Shown here: one piece after another, positions 46,986-58,342 of the stretch
Layout of the letters: each line of letters begins with the position of its first letter
Position numbering within the stretch: the first letter of the stretch is position 1
From: Ashinkailepas kermadecensis
Lineage: Eukaryota > Arthropoda > Thecostraca > Neolepadidae
Length of the DNA stretch: 64,000 nucleotides
NCBI GenBank assembly: GCA_034440615.1
Contig: JAOTOM010003140.1
Coordinates: 62,001-126,000, forward strand
Reading direction: 5' to 3'
Position numbers and translations under genes: made by a program
The notes under the pieces: model-generated
Databases searched by the model: none
What the model saw: the letters and a program-made list of their open reading frames with translations, nothing else
What the model was told of the DNA's origin: nothing

Positions 46986-47640
46986 AGCACCTACTCACCT
47001 CTTTTGCGTACAGGGAAGTCATGGGCTCTGAACACGCCTCAACAGTTGCAGTCCGATCGAAATAGCGGTTTCGGAGTTATAGCCTCCGGCAGTGGTTTTA
47101 GTTCATACAACAAGGGTATTTTTGACACCAGATATATCATCGATAATGAAGAGAAAGTGTAACATATTATGCATCTTCGAGACGAAAAATGGTTAAAGAA
47201 AACACATCCGTGACAAAATATCAACATTTTTCACGTTTTACCTCATGACACCATGACCTCGTGACCTCGTAGCTTTCTGTAATCCCTAGTCCATTGTAAT
47301 TTATTAATTTGACAGCAAAAAAACGGGCATGATTTGGCAGCCAAATGCAAAAGGTTTAATGCGTTTTGCTTTTAAATATCCCATGCAGTGCTTCGTTATT
47401 CATGGCTTTTTATTATATTGCGATTTTTAGAACGGACGGATTTCGAGTACCTTTTCTCCCAGTTGGCAACTAGGGAGGATCGTAGGATGGAATATAAATT
47501 GGTGATATCAAAATGTGTGCTTAACAAAAAAAAATAACAACTTATTCATGTAAGTATTATAGTTTGCCTAAATAATATTCACAAAGTTCAAGGTCACCGA
47601 CTATCCGATAAGTCCTTCATAGGCTTAAATGCATGTGACG
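46986..47640. other. No gene recognised
   Basis: A+T-rich sequence, probably within a CSPG4 intron if the gene continues to the right. Confidence 0.35.
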
Positions 47641-47940
47641 ACGTAAATGTACTCCAGAACATCCGGTGTTCTGGTAATCGAAACATCTGAGTGTGTTCAA
47701 CCTTGCTGGACTCACAACAAGAAGTACAATTATGACCTGATTCTACCCATAGGCATCATTTACATGGACGTACACTCGAATCCCTATTGCAATGCAACCA
47801 CACACGTTTCTGTCACGGCATACATAGCGTATCCCCGAAAACATGAACATTTTCACAATCTTCCTGTGGTTTAATTGTTCACGTTTCCCTGCACATTGCA
47901 CAATATTGCACATTACTGCACTATACTGCACAAAAAAAAA
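47641..47940 (+). repeat. Diverged ~290-bp repeat, copy 1 (paralogous empty site)
   Basis: Shares CAGAACATCYGGTG, CACAACAAGAARTACAATTATG, CATCATTTACATGGACGTA and a TTGCACAT-rich end with 48110-48401. The TTGCACAT at 47906-47913 is uninterrupted and followed by a CTGCACAA word, as on the far side of the transposon at 51214-51240. Confidence 0.7.
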
Positions 47941-48109
47941 CAATGATGGGGTAGAGCAACGAAATATACGTCAATTAATGAGAACTTGTTTTCCCAACCT
48001 ACATATTTGTAGCTCTCCAATGTAGCTCTTGGAGTCGTCTTGGCAACTTCCTTTATATTTTATGATCGCCATAGTGTCCTAGCTCATTTCCGTGTAACGG
48101 TGTAACTTT

Positions 48110-48401
48110 GCTTCAGAACATCTGGTGGTTACTTACAACATGTACTGAATCATGAATGCCATCAAACATGACAACGATGCAGTCTGACCATATTCGACCA
48201 TGCTAACATCACAACAAGAAATACAATTATGCTTTCTTTCCAACTGCAGAGCATCATTTACATGGACGTAGAGTCAAGGCACCTATTGCAAGCTACTCTT
48301 CTCTGTCACGGTGCACGTGCGCCGGAAACATCATTTACACAACCTTCACGCGACTTCATTATTCAAGTTCTTTGGGCACTGCGCATGTCGACATTGCACA
48401 T
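48110..48401 (+). repeat. Diverged ~290-bp repeat, copy 2, interrupted by the transposon
   Basis: This is the second copy of the repeat at 47641. Its end (TTGCACAT, 48394-48401) is the left target duplication of the element at 48402-51213; its continuation is at 51214-51240. Confidence 0.7.
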
Positions 48402-51213
48402 TAGACAGAGACAGTTTGGACCAACCTACCACAACCACATTCGGCCCGGTTGGATTCTGAATCCATTTTGCGCGCTGATTTAAGAACTGTTTTTGTTTTT
48501 GCTCTAGGGTCATTAAAATTCAAAATGCTTAACTTTTGTCATTCGGCAAAGTATTAACTTGTAATCTATCGAGTAGCAAGAAGGCACATATATTGTGTAA
48601 TACATAAAAAACATTGGTAAATCATTATCCATATAACTCAGCAGTTGAACTCCTTCTTGCCCCTGTACTTGTTCCTGTTCCTGGCCTCCTGCCTGTTCCA
48701 CGTGACCATGTCCTGCTGCCAGGCCCCGCTGGCCATGGTGGCCGCCTCCGTGGTCATCTTCACACCCCTCTCCACTGCAGTGGTGGTGCAGGGCAGTCCT
48801 GGCTCTGAGTAGGGCTCCTCCAGGAACTGTTCCAGTTCCTGGTCTGTGTGTTGGAACAGGATGGGAGGAGAGGAGGTCGCCTTCTGCAGGTCCACCAGCT
48901 CGGACAACTTGGTGGCCGCCAGGTTGATCTCGGGGTTCCTCACTTTCCTAACAGTCTTCCTCTTGCTCCTCTGCTCCTTCTTCCTCAGCTTCTTGACGAT
49001 GGCCAAGGCCTGCTCCCTCTCCTCCCTCTCCCTGGAGGCCAGCAGGGAGGCCAGAACTACCTCATGTTGGGCGAAGTAGGCGTTGAACTGGAGGTAGGGC
49101 TTCAGCATGTCCACCTCCTCCTTGGTGCAGTAGGTGACGACCCTGGTGACGATGGTGAGCAGGTGGCGGGGACCCTCCAGCAGCAGGTTCCTCTGCCTGA
49201 TCTCCAGGAAGGAGGGCACGTAGACGTGGATGATGAAGGAGGTCATGCGTCTCTGTGCCTCGCTGGGGGTGGCCGTGCTCATGTACACCCGCAGCTCCCT
49301 GCTCTCCGTGTTCTGCCACCGGGCGTTGGTCATTGCACCAGCCCGTGCCCTGGTCCACCTCTCCTGCAGCTGTCCAGACTCCACTGTCCCGGCCATCTCC
49401 AACAGATATCTGGTATCATGGTTGAACTCCTTCATGACGGCGGGGGATGACGTCCAGCAGGGCCCTGAGGGTGGGGCTGGGGATGGCCTCGAACTCCTCC
49501 ACCTGCAGGTCCCACACATTGCCCTGGAGCCTCTTGGCCTCCTCCCCACTCCAGGAGGCCGGGCCGGTGGTGGGGCCGGCGTAGTGGATGAACAGGTGGT
49601 TGAACACCTTCTCCAGGCTGTGGACGATGCAGTGGATGTGGAGGAGGGGACGACCCACCAGCCTCTCGAACTCAGCGATGAACCCATGGTTGTAGCCGCC
49701 CATCTTGCTGCAACCATCGCTGAAGACCACCTGCAGGCTGGCGATGTTGATGCCCCGCTCCTCCACGAACCCCACCAGGCTGGTGGCCAGGTCCACCCCC
49801 TCCCCCCCACCGGGGCCACGTGACCCAGGAACTCCTCGCCGGGGTACCCGATGACAGCACAGTCCTCACTCCTTACAGTGGCAAACCTTTTATGGTTCTT
49901 CTCTCCTACACCAACCTCTACTTTGTTGTCATTGATCCTTTCATCCACCATCAGACCTTTAGCCTCAAACCCCCGAAATTTGTCTTTCTTTTGCTCCCTA
50001 GACTTCTTCCTTACGCTCTCAACTGTCTTGGAATTGATCACTTTACTCTTATCCCCTGCAGTTATAGTGTTGTCTGCCACTCTGATGGTGTTTTTGACAT
50101 GAGCCACTGCATCACTGGATATCTTGAACCTATCTGCTGTTTCACCGAGTTTAGCCTCTGCTTCCTTCTGCTTTTTCTTTTTCTCTGTTTTCTCTTTCTT
50201 GTTCACCTGGCATTTGTACTCATTGTCATTCACATCCTTTTCTTCATTGTCATCCTCGCTCTCACTGTTCTCCACTGCCACTTTAGACATAATTCTTTTC
50301 ACATCATCATCACTTCTCCTCTTCCTCTTTTCTGTCTTCTCTTTGTTCTCAGCATTTTTCTTGGCTGCTTTTTCTTCCTTCTCTTTAGTTTTCTGCAGCC
50401 TGGCGGACTCTATAATGTCTACTCCACCAATACAGCCCTCCCTCCCACGCTTCCTCTGGGCGACCAGAAACTCCTTCTCCATCTCAGGAACGTTGTCATC
50501 ATCAGCTACATCAAACAGTTCCTCCTCTATATCTTTGAACTTCCTCTTCACTTTGCCATTCTTCTTCTTCCTTCTCTTCCTGTCCATACCAGTCTGGCCC
50601 TTGGCTATCTCATTCAGACTCTCTTTCCTCATCTGTCACATCTTCTGCATCTTTTCCTTCACCTTCTTCTTGCTTATTGTAGGGATGTTGGCAGTCTTGT
50701 AGACTTCTACAACCTTCTCAGTGACCTTCTCAGTGGCGTCCTTGCAATCAATATCCTTCTTCCCTTTCTTCATCCTCTCGTGCTCAGCTTCGAAAGCCAG
50801 GGCACTTCCTATCTCTTTATTCAGAGGCAGCTTGTTGATGGGCAGGGGCCTCCTGATCCCGAATATCTTGTCAGGTCCAGATCTGAGCTTGGCAGGAGGA
50901 GCTTTGCTCCCCTTTGGGCGTCTCATCGTGCTGCCAGCTGTCAGCAGTTAGACTGCCCGTCATTGACTGGACACCGCCACTTTCCCGGTCTGTCAAAGGA
51001 TCCACTTTTGCTTTCAACTCATGGATTAAACAATACTTCATAGAAAGCGGATTACATATATGACAAAAGGAAGGCTCAAAAGTTAAGCATTTTGATTTCT
51101 AATGACCCTAGAGCAAACACAAAAACAGTTCTGAAATCAGCGCGCAAAATGGATTCAGAATCCAACCGGGCCGAATGTGGTTGTGGTAGGTTGGTCCAAA
51201 CTGTCTCTGTCTA
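48402..51213 (-). mobile_element. DNA transposon with 137-bp TIRs and 8-bp TSD, orphan transposase family
   Basis: The ends are inverted repeats of about 137 bp (48402-48538 and 51077-51213), almost identical by eye, starting TAGACAGAGACAGTTTGGAC. Both flanks carry TTGCACAT (48394-48401 and 51214-51221), a perfect 8-bp target duplication. The 2812-bp element holds one minus-strand gene filling most of the interior. An 8-bp duplication is usual for hAT and some other DDE superfamilies, but the TAGACAG terminus is not a classic hAT end. The insertion sits inside one copy of a local repeat whose other copy (47641-47940) shows the uninterrupted site. Confidence 0.9.
48638..50926 (-). pseudogene. 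Transposase-like gene of the 48.4-kb element (one stop, two frame shifts)
   Basis: The protein would be about 760 residues. The N-terminal part (50926-50636) starts MRRPKGSKAPPAKLRSGPDK and has INKLPLNKEIGSALAFE; it ends at a TGA, two codons before the ATG at 50632 of the next segment in the same frame. A long Lys/Glu-rich region follows, then FATVRSEDCAVIGYPGEEFL. The frame changes in a G-run near 49796-49808. The central segment carries VVFSDGCSKMGGYNHGF, LLHIHCIVHSLEKVFNHLF and GPASWSGEEAKRL, probably the first catalytic Asp and a conserved His region of an RNase H-like fold. The frame changes again near 49438-49446; then TRYLLEMAGTVESGQ, RELRVYMSTATPSE and FIIHVYVPSFLEI. I recall uncharacterised invertebrate proteins with this block order but cannot name the family. 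As written the copy is inactive. Confidence 0.7.
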
Positions 51214-51221
51214 TTGCACAT

Positions 51222-51526
51222 GGGACACTGAACTGCACAATGTTAGGTAAACGAAAACGGTTCAAACGGGGTCGATTTGGCTTGGTAACGAAATCAGTAC
51301 AAACGGCGTCGATTTCAAAGTTCACCGAAACCGAATTTTGGGGGACCATGGAACATGGAACATGAACATGGAATTTGGGGTCGTGGGCACCTTAGCAATT
51401 GTGAAAAATTCTCGAAAATTACCAAATGGGACACTTTAATCTTGTATTTTGCGCGACGGGTGAAATAGGACGTTTACAGACATTTTTATGTGATAGCTGG
51501 TCTCTTGGATCTGTTAGATTGCAATG
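51222..51526. other. Short spacer between two transposons
   Basis: The first 20 bases continue the local repeat interrupted by the transposon. GTCGATTT words recur at 51270 and 51308; no gene. Confidence 0.4.
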
Positions 51527-51751
51527 CCTAGTAGCAAGGGCGTCGCCACCGGGGGGGCAGGGGGGGCAGTCGCCCCCCTGAAATTTGAGGAGGCCCCTAT
51601 CCGGAAATGCACAATAAAAAAGTGAGGAAGGAGGCCGACGAGACATGAGAGGAGGCCTCCAAGACGTGAGAGGAGGCCCCTAATTCGAAGAAGGAGTCAC
51701 CTAGGAGAAGATAGCAGGCCCCAGAAATCAAGAGAGTGCCAATAATTGGCA

Positions 51752-53375
51752 CGGAGGCCCCCAGGAATGCAAAGGAGGCCCCCAGGATTGCAAAGGAGGC
51801 CCCCGTGATTACAAAGGAGGCCCCCAGGATTGTAAAGGAGACCCCCAGGATTGCAAAGGAGGCCTCCAGGATTGCAAAGGAGGCCCCCAGGGTTGCAAAG
51901 GAGGCCCCCGTGATTACGAAGGAGGCCCCCATGATTGCAAAGGAGGCCCCAGGATTGCAAAGGAGGCCCCCAGGATTGCAAAGGAGGCCCCCATGATTGC
52001 AAAGGTCTCCAGGATTGCAAAGGAGGCCCCCAGGATTGCAAAGGAGGCCCCAGGATTGCAAAGTAGACCCCCAGGATTGCGAAGGATGCCTCCAGGCTAG
52101 CGAAGGAGGCCCCCAGGATTGCAAAGGAGGCCCCATGATTGCAAAGGAGGCCCCCAGGATTGCGATGGAGGCCCCCAGGATTGCAAAGGAGGCCCCCAGG
52201 ATTGCAAAGGAGGCCCCCAGGATAGCAAAGGAGGCCCCCAGGATTGCGAAGGAGGCCCCCAGGATTACAAAGGAGGCCCCCAGGATTGCAAAGGCCCACA
52301 TGATTACAAAGGAGGCCCCCAGGATTGCAAAGGAGGCCCCATGATTGCAAAGAACTCCAGGATTGCAAAGGAGGCCCCCATGATTGCAAAGGAGGCCTCA
52401 GGATTGCAAAGGAGACCCCCCAGGATTGCGAAGGATGCCTCCAGGCTAGCGAAGGAGGCCCCCAGGATTGCAAAGGAGGCCCCCAGGATTGTAAAGGAGG
52501 CCCCCAATTACAAAGGAGGCCCTCAGGATTGCAAAGGAGGCCCACAGGATTGCAAAGGCGGCCCACAGGATTGCAAAGGAGACCCCTGTGATTACAAAGC
52601 AGGCCCCCATGATTGCAATGGAGGCCCCCAGTATTGCAAATGAGGCCGCCAGGATTGCAAAGGACGCCCCCAGGATTGCAAAGGAGGCCCCCAGGATTGC
52701 AAAGGAGGCTACCAGGATTGCAAAGAGGCCCCCAGGATTGCAAAGGAGGCCCCCAGGATTGCAAAGGCCCACAGGATTACAAAGGAGGCACCCAGGATTG
52801 CAAAGGAGGCCCACAGGATTATCAAGGAGGCCTCCAGGATTGCAAAGGAGGCCCACAGGATTACAAAGGAGGCCCCCAGGATTGCAAAGGAGGCCCGCAG
52901 GATTATCAAGGAGGCCCCCGGATTGCCCAAAGGAGGCCCACAGGATTGCAAAGGAGGCCCCAGGATTGCAAAGGAGACCCCCAGGATCGCAAAGGAGGCC
53001 TCCAGGATTGCAAAGGAAGCCCCCAGGATTGCAAAGGAGGCTCCCGTGATTACAAAGGAGACCCCCATGATTGCAAAGGAGGCCCCCAGGATTGCAAAGG
53101 AGGCCCCCAGGATTGCAAAGGAGGCCCCCAGGATTGCAAAGGAGGCCCCAGGATTGCAAAGGAGACCCCCAGGATCGCAAAGGAGGCCTCCAGGATTGCA
53201 AAGGAAGCCCCCAGGATTGCAAAGGAGGCTCCCGTGATTACAAAGGAGACCCCCATGATTGCAAAGGAGGCCCCCAGGATTGCAAAGGAGGCCCACAGGA
53301 TTACAAAGGAGGCCCACAGGATTATCAAGGAGGCCCCTGGATTGCAAAGGAGGCCTACATGATTGTCAAGGAGGC
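51752..53375 (+). repeat. 21-bp minisatellite in copy C (~77 units)
   Basis: Same unit as in copy B. Higher-order duplications are visible: a block with GAAGGATGCCTCCAGGCTAG occurs at about 52080 and 52430, and a block with CAGGATCGCAAAGGAGGCC occurs at about 52981 and 53168. Confidence 0.95.
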
Positions 53376-56021
53376 TATCACATTAAATATATCACATCAA
53401 GACCTTTAAAAAAAATAGAACTCGATGTCCAAAAGTTCACACCGAGATTCGATCGAATGGACCCCAGCACCGGAAAATTAATAACAGTTCCGGCAAAAAT
53501 TACCCGGAGGGCTTTTATACTCCGAAAGGTGCCATCGGCTGAAAAAAAAACTCCTTCGGTGGCCGCAGTGGCATATCAAAGGGACAAATGCCCCCTCCCT
53601 CCTAAGTGGGTTATGCTCCCAAGATTCGAGCCGAGGCTTTCAAAAGTCGCGCTGGGGCCACAAAAATTCGCGTCCGTCCACCGGAATTCGCGTAGGGGCT
53701 CCAAGTAAATACGGCGGGCCCCAGAAAACTCTCTCCGCCAGGCCCGAAAATCTGCAACAGGAACCGCCAAGATCGCGTTGGGGCCACAGCTAAGTACAAC
53801 GCGCCCCGCAAACTCGAACCGGTCCCACCAAATATCGCGCTCGGACCCACAATTCCCATCGGTAGTATCACAAATTTGGTCTGGGCATAAAAAATTCACG
53901 TCGGGGCTGCCAACAATTGGCGTCTAGGGCTCCACATAAGCACCGTGTGACCCCCAAAGTCACATCGGTATCCGAAAGAGAAAGCCGGAGCCCTCCAAAA
54001 TAAGGAGGGATTCCAAAAAAAGTCCGGGTCAGGAAAATGGTTCTGGAGCACCGAACATATCATCAGATGCCTTGACAAATCGCGTACGGCATCGAAAAAC
54101 ATACCGGAGCTCGAAGAAAATCTTGGTGAGATGGAAAAACATGGCGCCAGGAACTCGAAAAATCAGGCCGAAATTCGGAATTTAAAGAAAATTCAGAAGA
54201 GGTCCACAAAAATCGCGTTGAGCCCAGATAACTGGCGTTGGGTCCCCGGAACCACGCGCCTGGGCGCGATAAGTTGCGCAAGACCCAGAAATACCGCACC
54301 GAAGACCCAAAATCGTACTGGGCCCCACAAATGTGCGTCAGAAGCCCCAAATAAACACAGCGGGACCCTAAGAGCACAACGGAGACCGAAAATGTAACTG
54401 GCCCTCCAAAGCGCAGTCTCGCAAAAGCGACAGGGCCCTAAAACATGCGTTGCAGCCCTAAAAAAATATAGCGGGAACTCTAAAAAACACACAAAAAAAA
54501 CACCAGAAGCTCTCAAGGCACACAGGGGACATGCGACCGCACAGGGGCCTGGAAAGAGGCTGTGGTCGCAATAAGCAACATGGTCCGAGAACGAACAAAA
54601 ATACCGGGCACTAAATAAATACATTGGGATCATTGAAAGCGCCCCGACAACTAAGAAAAATCATCGGTGCACAAAGAAGCAACAAACCCTAAAACGAGCA
54701 GGGGTTTCGAAAATGCGTTGGGCCTCGAACAAAAATAGATTGGAGCCCTAAGACACATCCGTAGACGAAGAAATACGAAACGGGTCCAAAGAAGTGCACT
54801 TAGGCAGGGCCTCGGTTCGGTAGCCAACCTGGAAGCATGTTTAATCAAAGATATGAGGTGCATCAAAGCTCAGCGGTTATCCGCATTTCCTCATCATAAA
54901 ATATGGGAAGTAGGGAACTAGTGATCGAATTTAATTAATCGAATTTTCGCAGCGAACGCCCATACCAAGCATTTCATCACGTCAGATAAGGCGCAAGTCT
55001 ATCATGTGACAGCAATTAGCAAAGTGTAGGAGGCCCAGCAGAATCCGTAGCATCGCACGAAGTGTGGCGAATGCGCCGAATGCGCAAGATGGGTGTGCAC
55101 ATGCACTAACGCTGGTGTCGTGGCGACCGGGCACTACGAACTGGAATGTCTGAAATTGGTAAATTTTACATTTTAAAGTGATCTGTGTAGGTGTAATTTC
55201 ATCAGTGCAAGGTGACTTATCAAGGGATGTCAAAAGAATACATTCGAACAGGGTGGGGGAGCCAGGGTTGAAATCCGACGAATCAGAAACGATAGTGGTA
55301 GATTAGGCCCCTCGAACGGATAATTTTGTTGGTCACTAATTATTTTACATAAAAAGGTCCCCTTTGACAAAATAGTGGTCGAAATCGGAAGACCTTTTAT
55401 TGAGTAGGTGGACTCCTCCAAATACGTTTGCCCCCTTCCCCTTGACGCAAATATAGGTACGTCACTGGTCCCCCAATAATTTTCCGAAACATACGCGCAT
55501 GGAGCAAAGCCATCATTGAGGGGCAAATTCCCCTTCACAAGCATACAAAACAACACCGATGCCAGATATTAAATGAGAGAAATGAAGTTTTTAAATATAT
55601 TTTCTTCCTACAAAATTGTCTTCTGTGATTACAGCCTGTATGATTAGAGTTTCCCAGCTTCAATGCCTTCTCAACGACATAATTTACAAAACGGTACAGC
55701 ACAGTGAAAACCATGGACGTGACTGCGTGGAATTTGAAGGTTTTGCGTTATTTGTGTATTGTCATTGTTACATTGTTGTATTGTCATTGTTACATTGTTG
55801 CATTGCCATTGATACATTGTTGTTCAATGCTTGTTCTTGCCGTGAATTTATTAGCGGATGATTTATGACTTTAGCTTCTGTGCCAAGTGCCTTGCAGCCA
55901 GCACCAAATGTTATAAAACTAAATAAATTCCTAAGATGATCAGAAAACCAATTCAATCCACTTCTCGTTGTCACCTTCGCGAAATTGTCGTCCTAGGACT
56001 GAGAAATTACCGTTTAAGCTT

Positions 56022-56121
56022 GTTTATGAGATCAAGCTGGTGGGAATGACTAACAGTAGTGATGAACCTAGCGATATTCAGTTAAACTTGGTGGACATAG
56101 AAATGGGTTGATCAATGGGAG
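56022..56121 (+). pseudogene. Captured CR1-like reverse transcriptase fragment in copy C
   Basis: Encodes VYEIKLVGMTNSSDEPS and then IQLNLVDIEMG before a stop, parallel to 35959-36060 in copy B. Confidence 0.75.
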
Positions 56122-56512
56122 ATATCTTTAAGATATGCTCAGCACCAGCCCCACCAGCCCGCTGTAATCTAAAGGCCAGCGGGAAGATTCTTCTCGTCGA
56201 TAAAGCATAAAGATATTGGTTTGTTTTGGCACTGACGTATTTATGGACGTTTGCTTATTTATACCCTGGTATGACTCAGTTCTCAGCGAAAAAAAAGATT
56301 CATGGTATTGCGCTTTGCGTAAATGATGCACCATGCCAAGAACAAACAAGACATCAATATGAAGCCATGTTCCCCATTCTGGAACCATACTAAGAGCCTA
56401 AAAAATCAATAGGAGGCCCTAACACAGTGGAGGCCCCCTTTCTGGAGCAGGAGGCCCCCTATCAATATTGCCCCCCCTGGAAGAATTTCGTGGCGACGCC
56501 ACTGCCTAGTAG

Positions 56513-57359
56513 GGCATCAATTGTGGTAATAAAAGCGGGTCAAATGGCGTTGGCGTTGGAAATGACCTTTTGAAAGAGTAAATATCAATTCACAGACGAT
56601 TTTAACATGCGCACTGGAGTGGGAGGCGAAATCCGCCTACCCCTGATTGTGCCGGTCGATATACGCCATTTTTGTGCATCCGCCTCAAAATGTTCGGCAC
56701 GTCGCTTAAAGCAAGAAAAGCGAAATTCGGTCGAAAATTCTTCGAGTTAGTAAAGTCAAAACATTTCGCAGCGCCATACCACGAAAATCGGCGCTAATGC
56801 GATTCCCGTGTATCGGCAAAAGGGAAGTGTTCTCAGCAATACTAGCGACTTGTTTGATGCATATTGTTATGCTATATAGTTTCAAGATCATATAAGGTCG
56901 CCGAGATCAAGTCCGGTCAAGTTCATGGCAGGTCAATGGAACCAAACTAGGTCAACTGGAAGGTTGTCATAAACGCAAATGACTGGCATGCGATTCATAC
57001 TTTTCCGCATGTTATTCTCTACACATCCTGAAAGCTACTGTTTTCGTCATTGTGAACCTTTGCACCTTTCATTCCTGTACTTCATGAAGCTGGTTGCGCA
57101 GGGCCACCCGCCGACCAGTCGGGCGGGCGGCCCGGTTCTGGTAACTTGAGCTCGAGACGGGCAGACACCGACCGGTCTGTTTGCACAGCACCTTATTGTT
57201 TGCCGCTGTTCAAATATACCTCAATTACTGCGGCCGGACGTGAGGGATTCGCGGTGTTAGAAGAGGTGTATCGAACATATTAACGACAAACAATAGCATA
57301 TTAATGACAAAATGATAACAACACACAGAGGAGCACACAGCACAGAGTATGCGTCGGTG
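56513..57359. other. No gene recognised
   Basis: Ordinary-complexity sequence between copy C and the GT microsatellite; a GC-rich patch is at 57100-57180. Confidence 0.4.
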
Positions 57360-57545
<186 letters not shown>

Positions 57546-57620
57546 ATCGGTTGTGTCGGCGTTTTGATTGAACGACCAGAGGAGCAAAATGCCATCTACT
57601 AACTATCCAGTGTAAAAATC

Positions 57621-57640
57621 TGCACCAGTGCACTGGTGCA
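57621..57640. other. Perfect 20-bp palindrome
   Basis: TGCACCAGTGCACTGGTGCA, extended outward by AAAATC/GATTTT with one unpaired base, making a stem of about 16 bp. Confidence 0.85.
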
Positions 57641-58342
57641 AGATTTTCACCGTGAGGTAAGGTCTTCATCAAATAATGTTGAATTAGAGGCCACAACCAT
57701 TGGTGGTTGCAGGACCAGCATTCGAGCCAACTAGACTTCGCCCCCCGCCATGCTAAAGCATGACGGATGGGGGAAATGTATGGGGAAAAGTAAATGGCTG
57801 TGGGCGGGGAGGGGGGTGGCACGCCCCCCCCCCCACACCTAACATGTTAGAGGAAGTTATAACGCTCCGGAAGATATGGTGGGACAGGAGGAAATCCTAT
57901 AAGTAAGTGACAGCTCACAACTTTTTCCTTCTCTGTGAACGACAAGTCACTCAGCGCGGTAAGGCTGGCAGGCGGATAGCTATCAGAACAGGATGCTGTG
58001 ATAAAGGAGGCGGTGGCAAAACAGCTCGCAATGTCACCAGAGACAGCCCGCCGGCTAACGCGTACCGAGAGGCGAGAGCCGCCTCAGCGAGGGCGGCTCG
58101 TGTGGTTCAATACTCCGCTGACTCTGCCGGCGCGCCGCTTGGCTCGCGGCTCTCGCCAGCATGGCACGGGAGTGCGGCCGCCAATCGAGCTCACACGCAC
58201 CTCCGCCCCCTCCCCGCCCGGCGCCCCCACTCCCGCCCAACCCCCGACCAACCCCCGACCATTCGCCGCTCTGCCGCGGCCGGTGTGGCGATAACGACGA
58301 CAACCGAGGATTTGGCCGATATTAAATTGTTCGCCGCCGTAG
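57641..58342. other. GC-rich sequence, no gene recognised
   Basis: G-runs and C-runs at 57800-57835, and a G+C-rich, CpG-rich stretch from 58010 to 58310. No conserved frame. Confidence 0.35.

Larger units (their letters stand above)
51535..56504 (+). mobile_element. Composite hAT-ended minisatellite element, copy C (complete)
   Basis: Left end CAAGGGCGTCGCCACC (51535) and right end GTGGCGACGCCACTG (to 56504) are inverted repeats. Both flanks carry CCTAGTAG (51527-51534 and 56505-56512), a perfect 8-bp target duplication. Length is 4970 bp. The order is the same as in copy B: GAGGCCCC block dominated by the 21-bp array (51752-53375), a short unique joint (53400-53620), the GGGGCC/AAAATCGCG block (53630-54850), the core (54850-55460) with an internal hAT-like end GGTACGTCACTG (55456-55467), and a right part with the captured reverse transcriptase fragment. 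Non-autonomous: no transposase frame was found. Confidence 0.9.

Noticed and set aside
49820..51043. 407-residue plus-strand frame, Leu/Phe-rich and membrane-like
   Set aside because: Antisense of the Lys/Glu-rich transposase region; the hydrophobic character comes from reading AAR/GAR codons in reverse.
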